A DNA stretch of 64,000 nt from Buxus sempervirens (Eukaryota > Streptophyta > Magnoliopsida > Buxales > Buxaceae). Of the stretch, positions 1 to 12,100 are shown in pieces. Under the pieces are notes generated by a model. The model worked only from the letters and a program-made list of their open reading frames with translations. It was not told the origin of the DNA and searched no databases. The translations under genes were made by a program, and so were the position numbers. The stretch covers positions 9,822,061 through 9,886,060 of the forward strand of contig OX387188.1 in NCBI GenBank assembly GCA_947561395.2. The letters are read 5' to 3'. The first letter of the stretch is position 1. Every line of letters starts with the position of its first letter.

Positions 1-2056
1 CTTATTTTAGCCATAACTATCTTCAGGGGGAGAAAGAGAAAAGTGAAGATTAGTTTTGGAAAACTTCTATACCTCTCCCTAATGTTTTCCTTGACATCCA
101 TACTTCTTTAAAAGGTCAGGAAACTGAGACTTTACCTAGTGAAAATAATGGAAATCCTAGTCTACCGATACAAGGCATAAGTGATTCACAAACAGGGGGA
201 GAAATAATACCAGATATTCCCTCATTTGAGCTTCATGTTTATACCAGAAGAAAAGATCATCAGAATGATAGAAATCATTCTTCAAATCCAGAGCAAGGCC
301 AATCATCATCACCTCCAAAAGTTGGTCCTTCACATACTCCAGGTAACTCTTCTTCCCTTGCTCCTTCTTTTGATAATTCTGCTGATCTTGACCTTCCTAT
401 AGCCCTTAGGAAAGGAGTTCGAACCTATACCACACATCCTATTGCCAACCATCTATCCTATCATAGACTTAATACTCATAAGGCCTTGACATCAAATGTC
501 TCTCATTTGTTTATTCCAAGAACCATTCAGGAAGCACTGGATCACCTAGAATAGAGATTGGCTGTTCAAGAAGAGATGAATGCACTAATTGCTAATGGCA
601 GTTGGCAAATTGGTGATCTACCAGAGGGGAAGAAGACTATTGGCTGTAAATGGATATTTACAGTTAAATTCAAGGCTGATGATAGTATAGAGCGGTACAA
701 AGCAAGACTTATGGCGAAGGGGTTCACTCAAACATATGGAATTGACTACCAGGAAACTTTTGCTGCTGTAGCCAAGATGAACTCAATCCGTGTGTTACTC
801 TCCCTAGCAGTCCATTCCAACTAGACCTTGTATCAATTAGATGTGAAGAATGGCTTCTTAAATGGAGACCTAGAGGAGGAAATTTTCATGGATCTACCAC
901 CAGGATTTGAAGGCAAAGGAGGTAATGGGAAGGTGTGCAGATTGAGGAAGTCTTTGTATGGACTCAAGCGATCTCCTAGAGCTTCGTTTGAATGCTTTGG
1001 GAAGGTGATAAAGAGTCACGGATACAGCCAAGGTCAAGCTGACCACACTATGTTCTATAGACACATCAGTGGAGGCAAAGTAGCTGTACTTATTGTCCAT
1101 GTTGACGATATTATTCTGACGGGTGATGACGGCAATGAAACTGAGAGATTAAAGAAGATTCTTGCTAAGGAGTTTGAGATCAAAGACTTAGGTAACTTGA
1201 AATATTTCCTTGGTATGGAGTTTGCAAGGTCAAAGAAAGGTATATTTGTTTCCCAAAGAAAATATGTTCTTGATTTACTTGGAGAAACAGGTTTATTAGG
1301 GTGTAAAGCTACAGAGACACCTATAGAACCAAATCTAAGACTCCAACCAGCTAAACTTGAAGAATTAATTAATAGAGAACAATACCAAAGATTGATAGGG
1401 AAACTCCTATATCTTTATCACACATGGCCTGACATAACCTTTGCAACAAGTGTGGTAAGCCAGTTTATGCACTCACCATGACCTAAACATTTTGATGCTG
1501 TTTACAAAATCCTAATGTACCTAAAGGGGACTCCCGGTAAAGGCTTATTGTTTGGGGGTCATGGGAATTTGAAACATACACTGATGCAGATTGGGCTGGA
1601 AGTACCACTGATAGAAGATCAACTTCTGGCTATTGCACAATTGTTGGAGGGAATATAGTAACAATGCACAGCAAGAAACAGAATATGGTGGCAAGAAGTA
1701 GTGCAGAGGCCGAGTTTAGGGCTGTTGCTCATGGAATTTATGAAGCAATGCGGATTTAAAGATTGCTGGAAGAGTTCAAAGTTACTAATTCTTTACGAAT
1801 GAGACTGTATTGTGATAATAAAGCTGCAATAGCTATTGCTCATAATCCAGTTCGTCAGGACAGAACAAAACATGTGGAGGTGGACAACCATTTTATCAAG
1901 GAGAAAATAGATAGTGGGATAATCTGTTTGCCTATATTTCTACAGCTGAGCAAGTAGCAGACATACTTATAAAGGGACTGCTGAAGAAGCAGTTTGAAAA
2001 CTTAATCATCAAGCTGGCCATGGAAGACATCTTTAAACCAGCTTGAGGGGGAGTAT
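1..2056 (+). mobile_element. Ty1/copia retrotransposon, 3' half (RT and RNase H), degenerate
   Basis: The internal region of a copia element enters from the left edge. Reading frames at about 120-1481 and 1500-2040 encode the end of integrase, reverse transcriptase (CKWIFTVKFKADDSIERYKA; YQLDVKNGFLNG; HVDDIILTGDD, where the family has YVDD) and RNase H (DADWAGS-type start near 1580, then [15 protein letters not shown]). In-frame stops occur at about 552, 823, 1480 and 1757, so it is a pseudogene. A polypurine tract (GAGGGGGAG) at 2045-2053 precedes the 3' LTR. The element lies antisense in an intron of the ZRANB3-like gene and separates exon 12 from the exons left of the window. Confidence 0.9.
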
Positions 2057-2262
2057 TGGAAAGTTTCCAAAATCTGCCTAGTCAAATCTATCGTATTCTA
2101 GGAGATATTGGCTATAAATGTGTAAATATTCTAGGAGATCTAGTTTCCTTAGAAGTTAACATTTATTTTATTCTTTCTTACTTTATTCTTTCCTTTCTTC
2201 TGCTGTAATCTATATATACTGCCTTGTATATACGTTACGATTTTATGAAAATTATTCCTACA
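2057..2262 (+). repeat. 3' LTR of the left copia element
   Basis: It starts TGGAAAGTTTCC just after the polypurine tract and contains a TATA-like CTATATATACTG near 2211. It probably ends at CCTACA near 2262. The right boundary is uncertain, because the matching 5' LTR and TSD are outside the window. Confidence 0.6.
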
Positions 2263-2993
2263 AACTGTTCTCTCATTATAGACACTGCAAGCACAAGTAG
2301 CTTTGAGACTGCCATCCCTATTTGTCATGTGTGTGAAATAAGCTTATCTAGGAGAATTCATGGCCATCCTCAACAAGAAAAATTCCCTTATTGTAAATAT
2401 TGCACAAGTTAGCAATAATGCATAATACAGAAGTATTGACAATTGCATAACAAAATCCTGTTTCAATACATAGATCAGATTCTGTTGATGAATTTTCCAA
2501 AGCCCATAGCATATAAGATGTTACATGAAGTATGCATTGAACGATCCATCAGAAGCCTTTGATAACTATTTTCAAGCCTTTATTATGAACAAAGTAACTA
2601 TCTAAAATCAAAACATCTTCTTATTAACACAAATTCTTATGTCATGCCAGATCATGCAAATAGCAAATTTACTAATTAATGTAGTAAAAGCCTGAAATAG
2701 GCAACCAAAAAAGAGCAAATTGATCCAAAATTGATAAATTTGCAAAGAAAAAAAAGTAAATATGGAAAAATTGTCAACCATTCATAAAGTCCAAGAAAGT
2801 TGAAGTGCTTTGGAGCAAAACTGAAGCCTTAATAGGATAGCTTTGTAACTACTGAAGTTGACTCCAGTGAGCCTCTTATAATATTCTGGCCCTTCACACA
2901 TGCTATAGAATGCAAGATGTATTCGATTTTCAAGTTTTTATAGAATGCAAGAGTTCAATACAAGAAAGCTAAACAAGATTTCAGATAATAAAC
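2263..2993. other. Intron sequence between exon 12 and the copia LTR
   Basis: This is AT-rich sequence with no convincing exon on the minus strand. Motif VI of the helicase is not here. A 62-codon plus-strand frame at 2224-2412 contains two CxxC pairs and is discussed in the findings. No transposon was recognised. Confidence 0.4.
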
Positions 2994-3104
2994 CTGTTCC
3001 ATAACAGTTGGACTTCTGGGCAGCTCCAAGAAAACAACATCTTGAGCTGCTGAAAGGTTTATTCCAGAATTACCAACAGTTATCCCAATTATTGCAATCT
3101 TGAC
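2994..3104 (-). CDS. ZRANB3: ZRANB3-like exon 12 (motif V)
   Basis: This exon is 111 nt and 37 codons, with acceptor CTTCTTCAG|GTCAAG and donor GAACAG|GTTTAT. It encodes [20 protein letters not shown] followed by [17 protein letters not shown], which is motif V. The usual motif VI (R-x-x-R of the AEDRAHRRGQ type) would start the next exon and is absent from 1-2,993, so the gene continues left of the window. Confidence 0.92.
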
Positions 3105-6100
3105 CTGAAGAAGAGATATTTCTTTAAGTGCATCATTCCTTCATCTAAACGAAAGTTAAGGTAATAAAAAAATATCATTCATCAACCAGAACTCATTAAA
3201 CCAACAAATGCATGAATTCACACCTTCAACTGGTTTTAGTGGTCAATGACGAAGTTAGTTTTACAAAAATGGATTTTTTTTGCTTCAAAAGAAAATAATT
3301 TAACATGTTAGACATGTTAGAGGGTGAGCCTTGGCACAACGGTAAGCTTTCACTATTGTGACCTAAAATTGACGGGTTCGAGTCATAGGAAACAGCCTCT
3401 CCACTTGTGGAGGTAAGGGTGCATACATCAGACCCTCCCTAGACCCCGTGCAGTGGCGAGAGCCTCGTGCACTGGGCTAGCTCTTTAAGACATGTTAAAA
3501 TCTATTCTATCCGCATGAAATAATTTAGAACTCCTAGAAAAGTGGATTCAAGTTAAGCAATTCAAACAAAAAATTCTTAAGAACTCAAGAAATTATTAGT
3601 GCTCAAATGAAAGCAGTTCAATAAAAAAGACATGGGAATATAGTACAAGCCTCATTTGATGACTGGAAAGATCGTACAGCTGACTGCTTATCTCTAGGAA
3701 GTTCATTCCCATCAATGCGCACAAATCCAATACCTTTCTCACATGTGAACTCCTAGGAATATAGAGAAATGAAGATATTTAAGTCAGAAATGCATATGAC
3801 ATCATAACAGAACTTATCAAGAAACCAAAAGACTATGAAGCTAACTAAAACATAGAAATCCAAACCCAATAATACTAAATCCAGGTAGTCTTCCTTTGCT
3901 TTTAGTGCTCACAGGAGTTCCTTAATCGAGAGAGAGCAATGTATAGGACTACCTAGAATCAATACCATCAACTTGCAGGTACTACTCTAAGGAACGATAA
4001 TTAGAAAGTAGAAATGCCACATTTCCTATATTTTAAAAGAGATGAACTCATATCCCTCCTCATACCTGTACCCCATCAAGAACTTTCTGGTGATGAGCAA
4101 AAATTAACATCTTGTGAGAGCTAAGGTTCACATCCAAATCCCGTGCCGTCTCTGATTCTAAAAATATTGGATGATTACTGAGCCACTCAAGAAACCCAGG
4201 AACTTTTGCAATGCCAATTGCATGAAAGGTCAGATGCCTTCGAGATCTGTGGTGCCTATCTGAAAGTAAGCAAAATAAAAGCTGAGCTGAGCGTATAGTG
4301 TCACACCTAAGGCACACCAAACTATTATGTTGTGAAATTGTAAATTCCAATTAAAACTTCTTACTTCAATAGATCATTTGTATTTTATCAAATTCTGAGT
4401 GATTATATTTTACTCATCATTGATTGAAATTTATAAATGTTTCGCATTTTTTAAGACTAGTTAATTTCTTGGGCTTTCTGACTTATCCTTTTCCAAAATT
4501 TTTTATGATTTTACACCAGATTTTAACTTGAGAAATTGTCATAATCTGCAACAGGAAGACAATTTGGGTCACATATACCACAAGAACCAATGAAGGAATT
4601 ATGTGATTTCATTTTTCTGAGAATAATTATATTTGTTGCCTGCATAAACTAATTCTTACAAAACTTATTTAACTACTCCAAAATTGAAACATCTCCAGCC
4701 AATTTGTAGATTAGCTTCACATTATTCATTGAATAATCATAATCCAAGAACCACTATTTTTAAGTTATAATCTCTAGATAATATGCCTTCACCAAATTAA
4801 TTTGGTATTTGAGCTTGCTAACACAAAATAAAATGTTTTCCAGAAGTGCATGTGAATTTATTGATGTGTTTTGCAGTTGGTTGGTAATGGTAGATATTGA
4901 ATTTTCAAAGGATAATTGGCTCAATGGTGGTCTTCTAGTTTATCATACTTTGCAATCTCCAACATTTCTTAATATTGCTAAGCTTCTTAATAAAGAGGAG
5001 AAATAGAATTTTACATTAGTTAAAGGCTCTTTCAGTCTCTCTAAGCATGTGATTCCTAAAGTTACCAACCATAAACCAACACCAAAGAAAAGATATTTTG
5101 GAAGGAAAATTCAGGCATACCATCTATCAAAGTTGCGAAGGATTGAGAGATGATCAGCTTTTGGGCCATAAGTCATGGATCGTAAGGGGTTTCATGTGGC
5201 TGTGGGAATATCCCAGAAGGTCAAGGATGCTTTTAAAGTTGTGCAAACCCAAAAAGATAAAGAAGTTAGAATGGTCATTGAGATAATAAGGCTAGTAATC
5301 AGATATATAAAAGCACATGTGGGCGGTCTATGGTTTCCACATGAAGCCAATTAATTGGAATCTATAGGATTTGGGGTGCCAAGAAGAAAAAAGAAAACAG
5401 GACAAATCATAATCATTGCGGCCTTTCCCATATGCTTTTGTTACATTAGTATAAGATTGTCATGAAGGATTTAGGGTGTCTATAATAAAAAGTGGTTGTT
5501 TTCACCCAATGTGGGAATTTTGTAAGGGATTTTATGGTGTGGGATGTTTAGTGGTGAGCTGGTGAAGTGGAAAACATTTCCAATTTCTAGTACAGTCACT
5601 TGTCTAGCTTATCAGTACGAGTAGTGATTGTCTAGAATTTATGGTCCAAGTAGATATAGTTTTAGAGAATTAATTTGAGAGGACCTAAGAGATATCAAGA
5701 GGGAATAGGGCAAAGGAGAATAAATACTTCAAACAAGGTGATCCTTTGTGCCCTCCACTGTTTATCATATTGAGTCACGTCCTTAATCATTTTAGGTCAA
5801 GTAGAGGAATAAGGAAGGATTGGGGGATTTCTTTTGGCAAGAACCATTTACTTAACTTTTGCCTCAATTTGCAAATTAAAACGTTATGTTCTTTGTGGCA
5901 TACATGGATCATGTTGCATTGAGTATATCCTACAATGTTTTGAATTGTTTATGAGTTTGAAAGTAAACCTGGAGATGATTATGTGTCAAGGATTCATGAG
6001 AGTAGAAATGTGACAACTTTATTAGCTGTATTGCTAGTATATTTTGGTGGGGAATAAGGGAAAGACAGATGCATATTTGGGCCCTCTTTGGTGATAATCC

Positions 6101-9100
6101 CATGAGAGTGGATTTTCTAGATCAATTTTGAAATTACTGAAAAGCAGCTGAAATCATGGAAAAGGAATTATTTGTCTTTACATATAGGAGAATCCCTTTC
6201 AACCAAATTTCATAAGTAAACTTATCAAGGCATCATCTTTTCCCGTTTCAAGCAGCAACTTGTCTAGAGAAGCTCACCGAAAAACTTCAAAGAGATTTTC
6301 TGCAGAAAATGGTGGGTTAAAAAACACTTGGGCTATTTGAGAGTTGGTCTCAAAATCTCATGCTTAATAACAATTGTTTTTTGATTTTTCCAGCGTTTCG
6401 GTAGAAATTTTGTTTTGTGCGATGAGTGTCACCGAAATGGTAAACCTCGGTTTCATGTAAATAATCCTCATCAAGCAAGAACAATTGTTATGCAGAAATT
6501 TCAAGAGTTGCATACCTGAATCTGGTTCAGAAGGTTGGTCATGCTAAGTGTTAGATTTCCCTATTCCTTCGACAATGTTTTTCCGAGAATAGACAAGTAT
6601 CTCTAGTTCCAACCTTTTATGCTCTTCTCCCCCTAACTTAGGCAAGTCATTCAACTTGTGAACTTCACTTGATTCTTGGACAGGTGAATCATTATCACCT
6701 GTTGGAATCTGCAATGGGTTGATTGTTGCGGACTGATCAGCATCTGTGCCAAGAGACGGAGACCACCACATACTAACATTATCACCAGAACTTTCTTCTT
6801 CCCATTTATCCGTCTCTCTCTGAAGAAGACTTGTGGAAAAGAATGGTTGTTTTTCAAAGAATGTGACATCCACTGACACAAAATATTTGTTGAGATCAGG
6901 AGAATAACAACGATACCCCTTTTGAGTAGAAGAATAACCTAGAAAAACACATTTATGAGCCTTGGGATCTAATTTGTTTTGATCAATGTCAAGGTTGTGA
7001 ACAAAAGCAGTACAGCCAAAAACTTTGAGCTCTAAGGTTGAAGAAATTCGACACTGAGGATAGGACTTGAGCAAAGTATTGAGTGGAGTTTCAAAGTTGA
7101 GAACCTTAGATGGCATTCTATTAATAAGATAGCATGTAGATAAAATTGCATCTCCCCAAAATTTCTTAGGAACATTACTAGTAAACATCAAAGCTCTAGC
7201 AACTTCTAATAGGTGACCTTTTTCCTTTCAGCAATGCCATTTTGCTGAGGGTTTTCGACACAAGAGCTTGTATGAACAATCCCATGAGTTTTCAAAAGAT
7301 CTCCCATAATAGAATTAAAATACTCCTTTCCTTTATCAGTATGGAAAACCTGAATTTTAGTATCAAATTGAGTTTGAACCATAGAATAGAATTCTTTAAA
7401 AATACGAGTAGCATCAGATTTATCTTTCAAAAGGTACACGCACATACTCTGGTATGGTCATCAATAAGTGTAATGAACCAACATTTGTTAAACATATTAG
7501 GAATCCTAGAAGGTCCCCAAAGATCACTATGAATCATTGAAAACGGCTTCGATGATTTATAAATACTGGGAGACTAAAACTTTCTTTTAATGTTTGCCAA
7601 CTGGCAGATTTCACATTGCAAAAGACTCTTATTTTTGGAAATAAACAAAGGAAATAAGTGTTTCAGATAAGGAAAACTAGGATGTCCCATTCGGTAGTGC
7701 CACAACATAATCTCTTCTTCCTTTAGCTGCAACTTCGTGTCACTCACAGAAAATGCTTCGGCTGTAGAATTCTCGGGACTGTCAAAGAAATAGAGTCCTC
7801 CTCGTTTACTCGCACTAGCAATCTTCTTCCCCAATTTCTGGTCCTAAAACACACATCCTTTATCAGAAAAACTCACAATACATTGAAGGTCTTTCACAAG
7901 CTTATTAATAGATAACAAACTAGAGGACAGTTTAGGGACATGTAACACAGATTGCAAAGTAAGATTAGGGCTAATTTTTATGGATCCAAGCCCAACAACA
8001 GGAGTAAGTGTACCATCTGCAATTTTTACTTTCCAATTTCTAGGACAAGAATTATAAGAACTAAAAAACTCTCCATGACTTGACATATGATCACTTGCAC
8101 CTGAATCAACAATCCAAGTTTCTTCCTTTTCAGTCCTAGTATCCTACCATAAAAAGTAGTTAAGAAGGTACCTTTCTGCGCAAAGAAAGAAGAACCTGAT
8201 TCTCGACTGTTGGCCGACAGTGCTCCCAATAACTTGTATAGTCAACCTGATCTTTAGTTAGAGCCAGGACATGTCCACCCGGATTTGGTGGCTCAGCTAC
8301 AGCTTGTGATGCTTGATGTCCTTTATTTTCTCTGTTTTTAAACTTATTAGGGACCCAACCACTTGGCTTGCCATGTAGTTTCCAGCAATTCTCCCTTGAG
8401 TGATTCAGCTTGTGGCAATGATCACACCACAGTTTATTTATGTTGTCCCTTTTGATCTCTGTTCTATGGGCAGCGAGAGCTAATCCTTCAACAATTGGTG
8501 TAATCATTGATAGCCTCCCACAAACCTCATCCAGTTCCTTGTTAAGTCCATCCAAAAATCATAGATTCGTTCTTCATCTCTCACCCTTTTATATTGGAGT
8601 GAATCTTTAGGGCACTTCCACTTGTATTGCTGGAATAAATCCAGTTCTTGCCAAAGTTTGGATAACTTATTGTAATATTGAGTAACATCCAAATCTCCTT
8701 GCTTCAAGTTTCTGGCCTGATTTTGAAGTTCGAATTTCTGGGCTGAATTTTCGAAATCAGAGAAAGCTAAGGCAACAGCATCCCACAGTTCCTTTGCTAT
8801 AGAAGAATAGAGATATGCCTCTCCAATACTTTCCTCCATAGAGTTGACTAGCCATGCCATAACCATTGAATTTTGTGCATCCCACACCAGATAAGTTGGA
8901 TCATCTTCGTTCGATCGCTTTGCCAAACCATCAATATATCCAAGCCTTCCTTTTCCCCTGACCATCTGAACCGCCCAACACCATTGTAGGAAATTCTTTC
9001 CATTGAGTTTATGGGCTGTGATTTGGAGAGATGAAGAGGAATCAGACATTGCAGTGGGGGCAATTATAGAAGCAGTCGACTGTGAGACATCTGATGACAC

Positions 9101-12100
9101 CTCAGCAGTCACGCCTCTACTTGCCCCAATAAAGGCCGTCATGACCATATTCTCTCCAAAACTACAACCTTTGTTTCTGCTGATACCATGTTAGAGATAG
9201 TAGGAGAAGTATGTTTCCAATTAGAGATAGAATTTAATCCCCTAAAATCAGGAACAAAATTCCTCTAAATTAGGAACAAACTAAATAGGAAAACATAAAG
9301 TTAGGAACCCATTGACAGCCTTAAATTACTGCCAGCTTTCTCCCTATTATTACATTCACTGACACTCTACATTAGGATTCCCACTAGCAAGATGATGCTT
9401 CAATCTAGTAACTCCAATCCCTCTAAGCTCCTTCTGACAATATTTGCATTTTGTATGCAATCTATTTCCTTCAACTATCTCTCTGTATTGCCAATCGATG
9501 TCGACCCCTTTTCGTTGTTGCGTTTTAGATGCCATATCTACAAAAGAATTGAAAATATACCAACAAGCATGTAAATGGCATCACCCAACATCCCAACCAC
9601 TCTTAGGAAAAAAAGTGGAACCCAAACATCAAATTTAATAAAAATAAATATTTTTTCCCCATATTTTTAATTAATATTCTGCAAAAACAATTATTAAAAA
9701 CAATTTTATTAATAAAAAAATTGCAAGAATGATAGGGGTGATAGATCAACCCCATGTGCATCTCATATAAAAAATTGAAAACAAACTATTAAGTTTTATA
9801 TAGATTTTTTCAAAACAAAAAAAAAAATTGGCATTTTCGCAACTTTTTTTCAGATTGCAAAAAAATTTGATTTTTTTACTCAAAAAGACAATTTCTATCT
9901 ATGGATTTCACTTGAAATCGATACATTCATACAAAACATTGTCAAACCATGTTTAAATATGAAAAAATAATGATTTAAATTGAAAATCTATAATACCTGT
10001 CAAAACTGTAGACGTATTTGATTTCTTTTGCTTGATTCGTTATCTGAAGTACTTTTGCAGAAATTCCAGCACTACTTAGGTCGAAATTTGATAGAGAATA
10101 ATGGGGTATTACAGATTTTCGAAATGGTTTTTCAGTGAGGAGCTATGTTGAATCTTCTAAAGCGTGAAAGCCCTGAGTTTTCACGTTTTTGTGCTTTAGT
10201 AAACAATACTTAATACCATGCTCCGGGATCGGTTGAGTACTTCCGTTTAGTATTGAATAGCCTGACCGGTATCGACTGGCCCACTTGTAATCCGGTTGGC
10301 ATTTAGCAATATTGGTGTATTTCTTCAATCTATGTGCTCGATGGAAAGAGTGTGATGATAATAGGATTTCAGTGATATTTGTGTAGATTGTTGACTACTT
10401 ACTGGTGTGATTTTGGGTTGAGATGGATGTTGGCATAATTGGACACGTAGTGATATAATTACTTGAATTGTATAACGATCTCATGAGTATAATTGTGATA
10501 TATCTGTATTATTGTGAATTCCCTTCGGTTTTGTATTCGTGGTTTCAGGACCTTGTTTTATTCGCCGAGCATGCTTTCTTTAGATTATAAACATATTATT
10601 GTCCTTGCATGGCTACTTGATGAGATTTTATATTTCACATCGTTTTATCGGTTTTGTTTTCAGATCTTCCTAGTGATGACATATCAACTGGGTTAGAGCC
10701 GTTAGGTTGATTCATTTGGGTGCCAAGGAGAAGACTATATTACTATGTAGGGATTAAGTTTTGATTTTAAAGTAGTATTATGAATTGGTTTTATTAGTTG
10801 GAATTGCAAACTTGTAGATGACCTTTATTACCAAACTTTCAGTTTTAAACATGATGAGATATTCTTACTTTAATTAATACTTAGATTGATAGCGCACTCT
10901 GATTTATTCGCTATCTTTTATACCTTGTTCTTAATTGCTTTGTTATCATTCAAGTAATGCCCTGATCTGTGAAAAAAAAAAAAAAAAACTCTCGAATCTA
11001 GGACGTTACAATGATGGTGTATTTAAAAAGCATGATAAACATCTACATGTGCGTTGCATATTAGAATTGAAATATTGATATTTTGAAATATATGGAAAGC
11101 ATGCTTAGGATTATCTAGGATTGATTGGTGTTCATTAGCATTATCTTTGTTGTTTGAATCCTAAATTTCACCTTTAGCTAATTACTCTTCCATTCAAATT
11201 AAAACTTTATTCGGATTAATTAAGTAGTGTGAAATTAGGTCAAATTGGTCTAACTAAGAATCAAAAATTTAATTTAGTCCTATTCCCCCCCCCCCCCCAA
11301 GGACAAAAATTTCACTTTGGGAGAATTTTCATTTGAGACATCTATGCACATGAATGAGGGTTAAATCAACCTAGGTTTCCATTTTGGGGTGGACAGAGAC
11401 TATAGTCATGTTCCAATATCCCTAATACCCCATAGCATTAATATTACATTTATTACTAATAGGGATTTTTATATACTAGGAATGGGGGCATGACACCTTA
11501 TCCTTTTATAGGTTTTTAATGGTACTTGCAGTGACTCAACATCTCATTTCAGGTGACTGTGGCACATCATGATATTGGCATGGAGCTTTAAATGGGGATA
11601 AACACAAGCCTGTTTGCAATTCGTAGCCAAGTGGTCAAAAAGGTGATGGAATTTATAGATTAAAGTTACATTTGGCAAAGGGTTCTAATGGTAAACACAC
11701 TGAAATTTAGTAGCCCCCTAGAGCAGTAGATATTAAGTTAAATTTTGTTGGATGATCCCTTTGAAATCTGAGTCCCTTGATTTTAAAGCTGTTTTTAGAG
11801 GTCAACAAGGTGTGCTATTTCATTTTCTTACCAATCTGACAAAAAAAGGTTGTCATGCTGTTAAAGAGGAGAATTCTGCAGTGATGGAAAGCTTACAAGG
11901 GGGAAAACAGCAAGGCTTCAGCAATGTTAAGGTGCAATGGGACTCATTAACATGAACTTCTTGGATGAGAGTAATGAGACAATCTTGGGTGAGCTCTTGG
12001 TGCTTTGCCCATCTTGTTGCTTAATTAATCCAGTCTGTATTAGATGGGTTCCATAGCCCATCCTCACATGTGCATACAAAGTCAAATGACTTGGTATACA

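Noticed and set aside
2820..2940. Open minus-strand stretch encoding AFYSMCEGPEYYKRLTG
   Set aside because: It is too short, has no helicase motif VI and no supporting splice pair, so it was not added as an exon.
3320..3400. Possible tRNA gene
   Set aside because: The A and B boxes belong to an Au-SINE with TSDs, and no cloverleaf with an acceptor stem is formed.
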